In this document: positions 1 to 8,603 of the stretch, one piece after another | Layout: each line of letters starts with the position of its first letter | How positions within the stretch are numbered: position 1 is the first letter of the stretch | From: Prolixibacteraceae bacterium | Lineage (GTDB): Bacteria; Bacteroidota; Bacteroidia; Bacteroidales; Prolixibacteraceae | Direction: 5' to 3' | Assembly: GCA_019459485.1 (NCBI GenBank) | Contig: JAIBEZ010000090.1 | Location: forward strand, 1 to 51,843 | DNA: 51,843 nucleotides | Translations under genes and position numbers: made by a program | The notes under the pieces: model-generated | Told to the model about the DNA's origin: nothing | Databases searched by the model: none | The model's input: only the letters and a program-made list of their open reading frames with translations

Positions 1-427
1 TAAAGAATCTGCGGTTCAGTTCGCGACATTCATTTTCGAGTACACCAACCTCCACTTCAATTCCGGCATTTTTCATCCGTTCAATTCCTTTTCCGGCAAC
101 TTTGGCAAACGGATCAATGGTGCCAATTACAACATGTGGAATCCGGCTTTCAATAATCAGATCGGAACAGGGAGGGGTTTTTCCGAAATGGGAACAGGGT
201 TCGAGCGAAACATATATTGTTGATAGAGTCAGCAACTCCGGATTTTTTACCGATCGTATTGCGTTTACTTCAGCATGTGGCTGGCCAAATTTCTTATGAT
301 ATCCTTCGCCAATGATGATTCCATCGTGCACAATTACACAACCCACCATCGGATTAGGCGCCACATCGCCCATTCCGAGGAGCGCCAGATCGAGGCAGCG
401 TTGCATAAAGATATCCGGAGTACTCAT
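1..427 (-). CDS. ribD: Riboflavin biosynthesis protein RibD (N-terminal deaminase part, cut by the window edge)
   Basis: Diaminohydroxyphosphoribosylaminopyrimidine deaminase, the zinc-dependent second step of riboflavin synthesis in the cytoplasm. Translating the minus strand from the ATG at 427 gives 142 residues starting [15 protein letters not shown]. The cytidine-deaminase-type zinc site is visible: [10 protein letters not shown], then the HAE motif, then [11 protein letters not shown] with both zinc cysteines. The C-terminal reductase domain lies beyond position 1. It is divergent from prmC with only about 35 bp between starts. A TATTTTTG box at 456-449 on this strand would give a very short leader. 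The identification rests on the intact motifs and is secure. Confidence 0.93.
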   Translation of the reverse strand, partial: MSTPDIFMQRCLDLALLGMGDVAPNPMVGCVIVHDGIIIGEGYHKKFGQPHAEVNAIRSVKNPELLTLSTIYVSLEPCSHFGKTPPCSDLIIESRIPHVVIGTIDPFAKVAGKGIERMKNAGIEVEVGVLENECRELNRRFF

Positions 428-439
428 CAATGAAAAAAT

Positions 440-456
440 TAACTTTGCCAAAAATA
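440..456. promoter_or_regulatory. Possible face-to-face promoters of ribD and prmC
   Basis: Two matches to the Bacteroidota -7 box (TAnnTTTG) lie in the tiny gap: TAACTTTG on the plus strand at 440-447 and TATTTTTG on the minus strand at 456-449. They would place both transcripts' 5' ends close to the start codons. No convincing -33 TTG was found for either, so this is only a suggestion. It does favour the 463 start for prmC, because the boxes would otherwise be inside its coding region. Confidence 0.3.
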
Positions 457-462
457 ACAATA

Positions 463-1308
463 ATGAAGTCAGGCATTGCATCCATCCGAAAAGAATTGAC
501 AGGCATTTTTCCCAGGGAAGAAATTGAAAGTCTTATTTTCCTGATCTTCGAAAAGCTGAAAGGATACTCGCGGACCCAATTTCTACTTGCAAAAGACGAC
601 GAACTTAGCGGGAAGGAGCTGGCTGAAATTGAAAAAATTGTGTCCCGTCTTAAAAACCACGAACCCATCCAGTACATTCTGGGCGAAACTGAATTCTACG
701 GATTGCCTTTTTATTCGTTGCCCGGCGTATTAATTCCGCGCCCCGAAACAGAAGAACTGGTGCAATGGATTATTCAGGAGAACCAGCTTTTAGCGCCAAA
801 CATTCTCGACATTGGTACCGGAACCGGATGCATTGCAGTTTCGCTCAGCAAAAATATTCCAGAATCAAGTGTTATTGCCTGTGATATTTCGCCCGTTTGT
901 ATTGAAACTGCCCGCCGGAATGCTGACCTGAACTCGGTTCAAGTTTCAGTATTTGAATACGATGTATTAACCGGCGCTCCTGAAGTAAGTTTTCCGGCGC
1001 TGGATGTGATCGTCAGTAATCCGCCATACATCAGGGAAACCGAAAAACTCCTGATGGAAAAGAATGTGTTGGATTTTGAGCCGGAACTGGCACTTTTCGT
1101 TCCGGACGAAAACCCATTGCTGTTCTACAGGCAAATTGCCGATTTCGCCCTTATCCATCTAAAAGAAACGGGCAGCCTTTTCTTCGAGATAAACGAAGCT
1201 TTTGGAAACGAATGCAGAGAAATGCTTCGGCAAAAAGGTTTTTCTGATATTGAACTAAAAAAAGATATCAACGGAAAAGACAGAATGATTCGGGGAACGC
1301 TTTTTTAA
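463..1308 (+). CDS. prmC: Peptide chain release factor N5-glutamine methyltransferase PrmC (HemK)
   Basis: SAM-dependent methyltransferase that methylates the glutamine of the GGQ motif in release factors RF1 and RF2. The protein has the helical N-terminal domain ([14 protein letters not shown]), the SAM-binding motif [13 protein letters not shown], and the diagnostic NPPY motif near residue 186. I chose the ATG at 463 (281 aa, [12 protein letters not shown]), because family members start at this point. An in-frame ATG at 430 would add 11 residues but leave only 2 bp to the divergent ribD start. Length matches the family. Confidence 0.93.
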   Translation: MKSGIASIRKELTGIFPREEIESLIFLIFEKLKGYSRTQFLLAKDDELSGKELAEIEKIVSRLKNHEPIQYILGETEFYGLPFYSLPGVLIPRPETEELVQWIIQENQLLAPNILDIGTGTGCIAVSLSKNIPESSVIACDISPVCIETARRNADLNSVQVSVFEYDVLTGAPEVSFPALDVIVSNPPYIRETEKLLMEKNVLDFEPELALFVPDENPLLFYRQIADFALIHLKETGSLFFEINEAFGNECREMLRQKGFSDIELKKDINGKDRMIRGTLF

Positions 1309-1346
1309 TCTGGGAAGCTCTGGCAAAATGCAATACAATAAATGCA

Positions 1347-1354
1347 TATATTTG
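1347..1354 (+). promoter_or_regulatory. -7 promoter box TATATTTG upstream of the EEP-family gene
   Basis: Exact match to the Bacteroidota -7 consensus TAnnTTTG. Transcription would begin near 1362, just before an ATG at 1371 and about 45 nt before the TTG start at 1406. No clear -33 element is seen. Confidence 0.45.
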
Positions 1355-1405
1355 TAATAATTGCAGGCGGATGAAAGGGAAGTTGGGACTTAAAAAACAA
1401 TCCAT

Positions 1406-2473
1406 TTGAAACACTTTTTTGTATATATACTTTTACTTCTTAATATCGTTGCAATTTTCGCAATTGGTGTCGCTTCCTTGTCGGTATTTATCAGTCCCGG
1501 CGAATTTTGGATTCCTGCACTGTTCGGAATGGCTTATCCTTACCTTCTGGTAGTTAATATCGTTTTCATTATTCTGTGGATTGTTGTCAAACCCAAATTT
1601 GCACTTTTTTCGGTTGTAACAATACTTGCCGGATTTAATCACATTGGCAATTATCTTCAGTTCTCAGGTGAAAAATCTACCGAAAAAGGAGTCCGGGTGA
1701 CCAGTTACAACGTGAAGTATTTCATGGGGAGTACAGAATTTCCGAACAAGGAAAATGCCGACCATATACTGAATTTTTTGCGGCAGGACAATGCAGATAT
1801 CATTTGTTTGCAGGAAGTGAGGCTAAATAAAAGACAGATTTTCGATATCAAAGACACCAAGCTTCCGCAGGTAAACCATTTGCAACTTGCGCACAACAGT
1901 TATGCCGGAGGACTGCTTACCATGACCCGTTTTCCGATCCTTAACATGGAAGAAATCAGGTTTGAGAATTCGGGAAATATGATCATTTATACTGATATAC
2001 TGATGGAAAGTGACACTGTGAGGGTTTACAATTGTCATTTACAATCGTACCGGCTAAGAGAAGCTGAAATAAATGTCATCGATTCAATCGACTTTAACAA
2101 CCAGCCCAAAACAAAAGAAAAGATGATGGTTGTAGGCCTGAAATTTAAAGATGCGCTGATTAAAAGGGCAGAACAGGCAGCAACACTTCGTCAATCTATT
2201 AACGAAAGTCCTTACCCGGTGATTGTTTGCGGCGATTTCAACGACACCCCTGTTTCGTTTACTTACCGAACTGTAAAAGGCGATCTGGAAGATTCGTTTA
2301 CCCAATCAGGAAAAGGTACTGCAAATACTTACAATGGCAAGTTGCCTTCTTTCCGTATCGACTACATTTTGTACAGCCCGAATTTTACAAGCTATAACTT
2401 TAAGGTTTCAAGTCTTAATCACTCCGATCATTTTCCAATAAGCTGCGATTTGTTTCCGGCTGGGAAGAATTAA
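1406..2473 (+). CDS. Membrane-anchored endonuclease/exonuclease/phosphatase (EEP) family protein
   Basis: 355 residues from a TTG codon. Residues 1-80 hold three hydrophobic helices. The rest is an EEP (DNase I/exonuclease III-like) fold with TSYNVKYF, IICLQEVR, CGDFNDTP, a DYILYS strand and the terminal SDHFPI motif. These are the metal-binding and catalytic His/Asp/Glu positions of the superfamily. The substrate (nucleic acid or phospholipid) cannot be told. The start is odd: an ATG frame at 1371 encodes a basic peptide that ends in TGA overlapping the TTG, and a one-base change in an A6 tract would join the frames (see findings). The gene converges on the DUF58 gene with a 20-bp gap. Confidence 0.85.
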   Translation: MKHFFVYILLLLNIVAIFAIGVASLSVFISPGEFWIPALFGMAYPYLLVVNIVFIILWIVVKPKFALFSVVTILAGFNHIGNYLQFSGEKSTEKGVRVTSYNVKYFMGSTEFPNKENADHILNFLRQDNADIICLQEVRLNKRQIFDIKDTKLPQVNHLQLAHNSYAGGLLTMTRFPILNMEEIRFENSGNMIIYTDILMESDTVRVYNCHLQSYRLREAEINVIDSIDFNNQPKTKEKMMVVGLKFKDALIKRAEQAATLRQSINESPYPVIVCGDFNDTPVSFTYRTVKGDLEDSFTQSGKGTANTYNGKLPSFRIDYILYSPNFTSYNFKVSSLNHSDHFPISCDLFPAGKN

Positions 2474-2493
2474 GCAGTCTCAGTTTTCAGTAA

Positions 2494-3423
2494 TCAGAAC
2501 AACCGCTTTCTCTTCAGCAAATACGTATAAAGCACATGCTTAAAATCTTCGTTGATGTCGGCTTCGGCCAGATCAATTTGATACTGACCACAGCGCACAC
2601 GCATTTCTTCGAAATAATCTGAAATAGCCTTTTCGTAATTCTTTTTCAGATCGTTGGGCGAAAATCTGAGGTGTTCACCGGTTTCGAGGTCCACAAACCG
2701 GTAGGGTTGGTTCCTGAAATCGAATTGCTGCTCCTGACGGTGATCGGTTACGTGATAAAGCAGTACTTCATGTTTGTTATATTTCAGGTGCTGAAGTGCT
2801 TCAAACAATTCGTCGGTGCTTTCCTCTTCAATCAAATCGCTGAAAAGAATTACCAGCGAACGTTTGTGAATATTTTCGGCAATCATGTGCAGGGCATCAA
2901 TTGTGTTTGTTTTCTTTTGCAATTGTGCCTGTTCCTGCCGCAGCAAACTTCCCAGCTGATTGTACAACAAATCAATGTGAACCGACGACAATCGTGCCTG
3001 TGAGTGAAATTCGATATCGTCTGAAAAAAGCGAAAGGCCAACTGCATCGCGCTGTTTTCGAAGCAGATAAATGATTGCCGCAGCCGAATAAACAGAAAAT
3101 GCCAGTTTATTGGCTTTCGAAGGTTTGCCCTTTTCGTAAGGGAAAAGCATCGAAGAAGAGGTGTCGATCACAATCTGGCAGCGGAGGTTGGTTTCTTCTT
3201 CGTATTGTTTAACGAATAAACGATCTGTCCGGGCAAACAATTTCCAATCAATGTGCTTGGTCGATTCGCCGGTATTGTAAAGCCTGTGTTCGGCAAATTC
3301 AACCGAAAAACCATGAAAAGGGCTTCGGTGCAAACCGGTGATAAAGCCTTCAACCACCTCTTTCGAGATAAATTCGAGGTTGTCAAATTGCTGAAACTGT
3401 TGTATGTCGAGAAGATTGTCCAA
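2494..3423 (-). CDS. DUF58 domain protein (von Willebrand A-like)
   Basis: 309 residues from a TTG start. It carries the DUF58 signature (GESTKHIDWKLFARTD around residue 55) followed by a vWA-like fold with IVIDTSSSM (a MIDAS-type DxSxS). DUF58 proteins usually work with a MoxR AAA+ ATPase in a chaperone or regulatory module; no moxR is adjacent here. No membrane segment is visible, so it is probably cytoplasmic. Immediately upstream on this strand is a repeat-rich spacer. The function remains general: probably complex assembly or cell-envelope-related regulation by analogy. Confidence 0.85.
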   Translation of the reverse strand: MDNLLDIQQFQQFDNLEFISKEVVEGFITGLHRSPFHGFSVEFAEHRLYNTGESTKHIDWKLFARTDRLFVKQYEEETNLRCQIVIDTSSSMLFPYEKGKPSKANKLAFSVYSAAAIIYLLRKQRDAVGLSLFSDDIEFHSQARLSSVHIDLLYNQLGSLLRQEQAQLQKKTNTIDALHMIAENIHKRSLVILFSDLIEEESTDELFEALQHLKYNKHEVLLYHVTDHRQEQQFDFRNQPYRFVDLETGEHLRFSPNDLKKNYEKAISDYFEEMRVRCGQYQIDLAEADINEDFKHVLYTYLLKRKRLF

Positions 3424-3444
3424 GGATATTGTATTTTCCCAGAT

Positions 3445-3575
3445 GCCCGTCAGCCTTCGGCGTGAGCTCAGTCGAACGCTAAAGCAGACGGCAAAGGATA
3501 TTGCTCTTACTTAATTGCTTCAATTTTAATTAGGACATTATCCTTTGCCGTTCGCCTTTAGGCAACGGACATTGA
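3445..3575. repeat. REP-like repeat cluster A
   Basis: Intergenic block made of inverted repeats. A 13-bp pair (ACGGCAAAGGATA at 3488-3500 and its complement at 3539-3551) encloses about 38 bp, and a GCC-TTTA-GGC palindrome follows at 3554-3563. The left part (CTTCGGCGTGAGCTCAGTCG, from about 3456) recurs inverted near 24782-24813, next to another ACGGCAAAGGATAT copy at 24752-24765. Together these define a dispersed modular repeat. Confidence 0.75.
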
Positions 3576-3585
3576 TTAGTCCAAT

Positions 3586-3623
3586 AAAAAAAGGCATAAG
3601 AAACATTTATTCCTATGCCTTTC
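3586..3623 (-). terminator. Intrinsic terminator of trxA
   Basis: On the minus strand AAAGGCATAGGAA pairs with TTTCTTATGCCTTT and is followed by a run of T. It lies 18 bp past the trxA stop codon. Confidence 0.85.
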
Positions 3624-3640
3624 CAGTTTCAAATTATTTT

Positions 3641-3958
3641 TTACAGAATGCTGTCAACTTTTGACGATAGGGTTGTTTTCGGAGCAGCTCCAACGTGTTT
3701 ATCAACCACAACTCCATCTTTAAAGAACAGGATTGTTGGGATGTTACGGATTCCGTATTTGGAAGCGATGCCAGGATTGCTGTCAACATCTACTTTCCCA
3801 ACGATCAACTTTCCGGCGTAATCTTCCGAAAGTTCCTGAACGATTGGACCAACCATGCGGCACGGGCCACACCATTCTGCCCAAAAATCTACCAAAACCG
3901 GCAAGCCTGCCTGAAGCACCAATTCTTCAAAATTTGCATCATTAATTTCTAAAGCCAT
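3641..3958 (-). CDS. trxA: Thioredoxin
   Basis: 105 residues, the full length of classical thioredoxin 1. It is a cytoplasmic disulfide reductase supplied by thioredoxin reductase. The active site WCGPC lies at residues 29-33 (FWAEWCGPCRMV), with the buried aspartate in VDFWAEW and the cis-proline in IRNIPTILFF. It is transcribed alone, with its own promoter in the dnaE 3' end and its own terminator. Confidence 0.96.
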   Translation of the reverse strand: MALEINDANFEELVLQAGLPVLVDFWAEWCGPCRMVGPIVQELSEDYAGKLIVGKVDVDSNPGIASKYGIRNIPTILFFKDGVVVDKHVGAAPKTTLSSKVDSIL

Positions 3959-4004
3959 AGTATAATATTTTATGTGTGAATAGTTACAAACCCTAAAACC
4001 ATCA

Positions 4005-4034
4005 CAAAATTAGCCTAATTAATCTTAAAAGCAA
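4005..4034 (-). promoter_or_regulatory. Promoter of trxA
   Basis: On the minus strand TAATTTTG at 4012-4005 fits the -7 box TAnnTTTG, with TTG at 4034-4032 as -33 element after a 19-bp spacer. Predicted start near 3997, leaving about 39 nt of leader. The -33 element lies inside the end of dnaE. Confidence 0.6.
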
Positions 4035-7000
4035 GATCATCGTTTTTTTCAAAATAGGCGAGCAATTCGTTGGTGATTTCAATGCGGGTATTTCTTGAAA
4101 ACAGATTAACCATCAATTTTGTTTCGGGATCCCAGACATCGAATTTCAAGAGCGATTTTCCTTTGCTTTTTTGTGTAAGGCGCTCCAGTTCGGCAACCAT
4201 TTCAAAATTGATCGCCGTCAGCGGAACCTGCACGGTAATACTTTTAAAATATTTCTCGCGGATGTCGTCCATCAACTCAATCCTGCTGACTTTGTACTCA
4301 AGCTGGTCGCCGCCATATCGGTTCTGAACGACTCCTTTTACCAGCAGGTAAAGGCCCACTTTGCAGTATTTCCCATATTCCACGTAATCTTTCGCGAAAA
4401 AGAACATTTTATACGAATCGGTATAATCAGTCAGAACTATTTGACTGTATGGTTTCCCGGTTTTGCCAAATGCTTCGCGGGCTTCGGTAACCATCCCGAC
4501 AAAAGTCAGTTCACGGCCTTTCAATGCATCAATATTGCTGTTCAGATCCTGAATAGTAACATCTCTGGAAGCCAGTGTTTCAATCTCAATTTTAAATTTG
4601 TCGAGCGGGTGGGAGGTGAGATAAATCCCGATTAGCGCCTTTTCTTTTTCAAGTAAAACCAGGTTGGGCCATTCGGGAACCAAAACAGGTTCGGGTCGTT
4701 GAACGGATTGAGTGGACATGATTTCACCAAAGAGTGAAGGTTGCATGTTGTTGCTTTCGTACTGCATTTTGTTGCCGTACCTGATCAGCTTTTCGATAAA
4801 CGTAACATCGCTTTCATCGGGGGCAAAAAACTGGCTGCGGGTATGTTTTTTAAATCCGTCGAAGGCACCCGCCATGGCAAGCGCTTCAATGTTTTTTTTG
4901 TTTGACGACTGAAGGTTCACCCGTTCAACAAAATCATAAATATCTTTGAACTCGCCGTCTTTACGTGCTTTGATGATATCGAGAACAGCCCCCTCTCCAA
5001 CTCCTTTTATGGCAGCCATCCCAAAACGGATGTTTCCGGCTTTGTTCACAGTAAATTTGGCGTAACTTTCGCTGACATCCGGTCCCAGCACATTCATTTT
5101 CATGCGCTTGCATTCTTCCATCAGCTTCGATATTTCAGTAATGTTGCTGAGGTTTCGGCTCATGTTGGCAGCCATAAATTCTGCCGGAAAGTTTGCTTTC
5201 AGATAACCTGTTTGATAGGCCACCCAGGCATAACACACCGAATGCGATTTGTTGAACGCGTAACTGGCAAAAGCTTCCCAGTCTTTCCATATTTTTTCGA
5301 TCAGCTTTGTTGCATCCTTATTGCCTTCAACGCAACCTTCCATAAATTTCGGATTGGCCAGACAGCCTTCCTTGAACTTTACTTTCAGCTTGTCCATCAT
5401 ATAGATCAGCTTCTTACCCATCGCTTTACGTAGTGAATCGGAATCGCCACGGGTAAAACCGGCCAGCGCCCTCGATTGTAACATCACCTGTTCCTGATAA
5501 ACCGTAATTCCGTAGGTATCTTTCAGGTAGGGTTCCATCAGCGGGTGATCGTACTCAATTTTTTCCTGACCATGTTTTCGCTTGATAAACGAAGGAATAT
5601 ACTCCATCGGGCCCGGACGGTAGAGCGCGTTCATGGCCACCAAATCTTCGAAACGGTTGGGCTTCAGGTTGCGCAAATGCTTTTTCATTCCGGGCGACTC
5701 GAACTGGAAAATGCCGGTGGTATCGCCATTTGCAAAAAGCTCCAAAGTCACGGGATCATTCTCCGGAAGATCATCCATATCGATGGTGATTTTCCGCGAA
5801 AGTTTTACATTCTCTATTGTTTCCTTAATGATAGAAAGGGTTTTCAGGCCAAGAAAGTCCATCTTTAGCAAACCGATGTCTTCCACAAATTTACCGTCGT
5901 ATTGGGTGGTAAGCAGGTTTTCATCGTCCTTTGAAAACATCACCGGAATATGTTCGATGAGCGGATCGCGGCTGATAAGAATTCCACAAGCATGAACACC
6001 TGTCTGACGCACCGAACCTTCGAGTGTCTGGGCAAATTTCAAGGTCGTCTTTACCAGTTCGTTGTTCGAAAACAGTTCCTTTTTTAGCTCCGGACTTTCC
6101 TTAAATGCGATGGAAAAATTCATTTTCGGAGCATCGGGAACCAGTTTCGTTAAACGGTCGGCTTCCGAAAGAGGCAGTTTCAGCACCCGCGCAACATCTT
6201 TTATGGCTGATTTAGTGGCCATCGTACCGAAAGTACAAATGTGCGCAACCTTGTCGTTGCCGTATTTTTTGGTTACATATTCAAGTACTTTTTGGCGGCC
6301 GTCATCATCAAAGTCGATGTCAACATCGGGCATCGAAATACGATCTGGATTCAGGAAACGTTCGAACAGCAAATCGTACTTCATCGGATCGATGTTGGTA
6401 ATCCCAACACAATACGAAACCACCGATCCGGCAGCCGAACCACGGCCCGGACCAACCAAAACGTCCATCCGGCGGGCTTCGTTGATGAAATCCTGTGTGA
6501 TGAGAAAGTAACCAGGGAAACCCATTTTTTTAATGGTCGCCAATTCAAATTCGATACGCTCCCTCACTTCTTCCGAAAATGGTTCTCCGTAACGCGGTTT
6601 TGCACCTTCCCAGGTTAGATGTGCAAGGTAATCGGCTTCAAGCTTCACCCTGACTACCTTATCGTATCCGCCAATTGATTTGTACCACTCTTCTGTAAAT
6701 TCTTCCAGCAACATTTCTTCAGTGAAACGTGCCCGGTAATCTTCCTCTTTTCCGAATTCTTCAGGAATAGGAAAAATAGGCATGATAGGCGAAGAATTCA
6801 GCTCATAAGCTTCAATCTTGTCGTTGATTTCCTGTGTATTTGTCAATGCTTCAGGAACATCGGCAAACAGTGTATTCATTTCGGAAGTGGTTTTAAACCA
6901 CTCCTGCTTGGTGTATCGCATTCGGGTCGGATCGTCCAAATCCTTGCCGGTATTGAGGCAAATCAGCAAATCGTGCGCATCCGCATCTTCCTCATTAATA

Positions 7001-7656
7001 AAATGAATGTCGTTGGTACAGATTAATTTAACCTGATGCTTTTTTGCCAGTTCCAGCATTTCCTTGTTTACCAGTACCTGATTTTCATACACATTCTGGC
7101 GCATTTCCTGCATTTGGGAAGGATGGCGCTGCAATTCAAGGTAAAAATCATCGCCGAAAATCGACTTGAACCACTGAATGGTTTCGTCGGCATCTTCCAA
7201 ATGCCCGGCCATAATGTGCTGCGGAACTTCGCCACCCAGACAGGCGGAGGAAACGATCAGCCCTTCGTGGTATTTTTCTAGCAACTCTTTGTCGATACGG
7301 GGTTTATAGTAAAAACCTTCGGTGTAGGCAGCCGAAACCAGTTTAAGCAGATTGCGGTAGCCCACCAAATTCTTGGCAAGCAAAATGAGGTGATAGCCCG
7401 AACGGTCAACTTTTGCGTCTTTCTTATCATGCCGTGAATTCTCGGCCACGTAAGTTTCGCAACCCAAAATGGGTTTGATTCCTTCCTTTTTACAAACATC
7501 GTAGAACTCTTTGGCGCCAAACATGTTGCCGTGATCGGTCAATGCCAGCGCTGTCATTCCGTCGCGTTTTGCTTTGGAAATCAGTCCGCGAACACTGGCA
7601 GCTCCATCCAGAATTGAGTATTGTGAGTGAACATGTAAATGTGTAAAAGGAATCAT
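4015..7656 (-). CDS. dnaE: DNA polymerase III subunit alpha
   Basis: Replicative polymerase of 1,213 residues. Domains in order: N-terminal PHP domain (FTHLHVHSQYSILDGA, residues 4-19; TDHGNM), the palm with VGPGRGSAAGSVVSYC near 401-416 and the catalytic PDVDIDFD near 443-450, fingers and thumb, a helix-hairpin-helix region (MAAIKGVGEGAVLDI), and an OB fold (ELTFVGMVTEA). The PHP metal residues appear retained, so a proofreading or pyrophosphatase role of this domain is possible. It is slightly longer than E. coli DnaE. The upstream spacer carries a TGTCATT-type repeat cluster. Confidence 0.97.
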   Translation of the reverse strand: MIPFTHLHVHSQYSILDGAASVRGLISKAKRDGMTALALTDHGNMFGAKEFYDVCKKEGIKPILGCETYVAENSRHDKKDAKVDRSGYHLILLAKNLVGYRNLLKLVSAAYTEGFYYKPRIDKELLEKYHEGLIVSSACLGGEVPQHIMAGHLEDADETIQWFKSIFGDDFYLELQRHPSQMQEMRQNVYENQVLVNKEMLELAKKHQVKLICTNDIHFINEEDADAHDLLICLNTGKDLDDPTRMRYTKQEWFKTTSEMNTLFADVPEALTNTQEINDKIEAYELNSSPIMPIFPIPEEFGKEEDYRARFTEEMLLEEFTEEWYKSIGGYDKVVRVKLEADYLAHLTWEGAKPRYGEPFSEEVRERIEFELATIKKMGFPGYFLITQDFINEARRMDVLVGPGRGSAAGSVVSYCVGITNIDPMKYDLLFERFLNPDRISMPDVDIDFDDDGRQKVLEYVTKKYGNDKVAHICTFGTMATKSAIKDVARVLKLPLSEADRLTKLVPDAPKMNFSIAFKESPELKKELFSNNELVKTTLKFAQTLEGSVRQTGVHACGILISRDPLIEHIPVMFSKDDENLLTTQYDGKFVEDIGLLKMDFLGLKTLSIIKETIENVKLSRKITIDMDDLPENDPVTLELFANGDTTGIFQFESPGMKKHLRNLKPNRFEDLVAMNALYRPGPMEYIPSFIKRKHGQEKIEYDHPLMEPYLKDTYGITVYQEQVMLQSRALAGFTRGDSDSLRKAMGKKLIYMMDKLKVKFKEGCLANPKFMEGCVEGNKDATKLIEKIWKDWEAFASYAFNKSHSVCYAWVAYQTGYLKANFPAEFMAANMSRNLSNITEISKLMEECKRMKMNVLGPDVSESYAKFTVNKAGNIRFGMAAIKGVGEGAVLDIIKARKDGEFKDIYDFVERVNLQSSNKKNIEALAMAGAFDGFKKHTRSQFFAPDESDVTFIEKLIRYGNKMQYESNNMQPSLFGEIMSTQSVQRPEPVLVPEWPNLVLLEKEKALIGIYLTSHPLDKFKIEIETLASRDVTIQDLNSNIDALKGRELTFVGMVTEAREAFGKTGKPYSQIVLTDYTDSYKMFFFAKDYVEYGKYCKVGLYLLVKGVVQNRYGGDQLEYKVSRIELMDDIREKYFKSITVQVPLTAINFEMVAELERLTQKSKGKSLLKFDVWDPETKLMVNLFSRNTRIEITNELLAYFEKNDDLAFKIN

Positions 7657-7951
7657 ATCAATGGATTATATCAAATATTTATAACTCCTGAAACCGAAAT
7701 TTCAGAAAAGTAAAGTTACCATTTCCAATGCCTGAAAATAGGATTGTTGATAAAATGTGGGAAAGAAGTTTTGACCGACATGCCAGAGATTATCATTTCC
7801 CTGATCAATATTACCCAATGTCATATAAGTCACTCAATTGTCATTTGGTAGTCATTAAGTTGTCAGAAAATGACAAGAGAATGACTACGAATGACTATAA
7901 CTGACTCATGCAAAATGCCAAGTGGGTAGGCAAACGGATAGTCATATTGAA
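7657..7951. other. Spacer with TGTCATT/AATGACT repeat cluster
   Basis: About 295 bp without a gene between the lamin-tail lipoprotein and dnaE. Between 7817 and 7908 the left part repeats TGTCAT/AGTCATT words and the right part repeats AATGACTA words at about 10-bp spacing, so the whole forms a loose inverted repeat. A similar cluster lies at 38087-38200. No ORF or clear promoter was found. Confidence 0.6.
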
Positions 7952-8473
7952 TTACTTATTTTCTGCCTTAAAAGTTGGAGTTGTCCAAACAAAATCTCCT
8001 GTTCCGTCCGGAATACGGGCATACGATTGCTCAATGGTGGTTGCCGGATATTTCACCTGATCGATCACTACCAGATCAGGTGTGAGCAATACCACATTTT
8101 CGCCCAAGGCTGAAAGTTTATAATTGGCATGAAGTCCGGCCTGAAGGGTATCTGCGTCAGCCCATACAATCAGATAACCGTTTTTATCAAGGATGGTTCC
8201 TTCAGGAAATTTCCATTTTGTCAGGTCCTTTTTGCTGTCCGCCAGATAAAATCCTGAAATGTCCAGATCCTCACTTGATAGATTATACAATTCAATCCAG
8301 TCATCGAACTGGCCATTCTGGTCGGAGCCATACTTTGTGTTTTTGGGCAATAACTCGTTGATAACGATGCTTTTGTTGATGTCTATACCCGGTTCAGTTA
8401 CTTCAGTATCTTTTTTGCAATTTGTCATCCCAACGATCATCAAAACAACAAGTATCCATCCAATTCGCTTCAT
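7952..8473 (-). CDS. Lamin-tail-domain lipoprotein
   Basis: 173 residues. A lipoprotein signal (MKRIGWILVVLMIVGMTNC) puts the acylated cysteine at residue 19. The rest matches a bacterial lamin tail domain (LTD): IVINELLPKN, FDDWIELYNLSSEDLDISGFYLAD and a late WTTPTF. LTDs are immunoglobulin-like adhesion or binding modules on exported proteins. Here the domain is alone, with no fused nuclease or sorting domain. Function on the cell surface or in the periplasm is unknown. Confidence 0.8.
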   Translation of the reverse strand: MKRIGWILVVLMIVGMTNCKKDTEVTEPGIDINKSIVINELLPKNTKYGSDQNGQFDDWIELYNLSSEDLDISGFYLADSKKDLTKWKFPEGTILDKNGYLIVWADADTLQAGLHANYKLSALGENVVLLTPDLVVIDQVKYPATTIEQSYARIPDGTGDFVWTTPTFKAENK

Positions 8474-8603
8474 TTCGGTAATTATTATGTTATTGTCCAG
8501 TTTTGATTGGTAGTTTATAAGGAGTCAAATATAGCTGATTGGGTTCTAAAACCAGAATGTTTTCAGTTAAGAAGTTTAAAGTGGAATATTCTTTTCTGAA
8601 TAT

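Noticed and set aside
430-462. N-terminal extension of prmC from the ATG at 430
   Set aside because: Would leave 2 bp between divergent start codons and adds residues not usual in the family.
7817-7908. Possible CRISPR array from regular TGTCATT/AATGACT words
   Set aside because: Repeats are only 7-10 bp, spacers are irregular or absent, orientation changes midway, and no cas gene is present.
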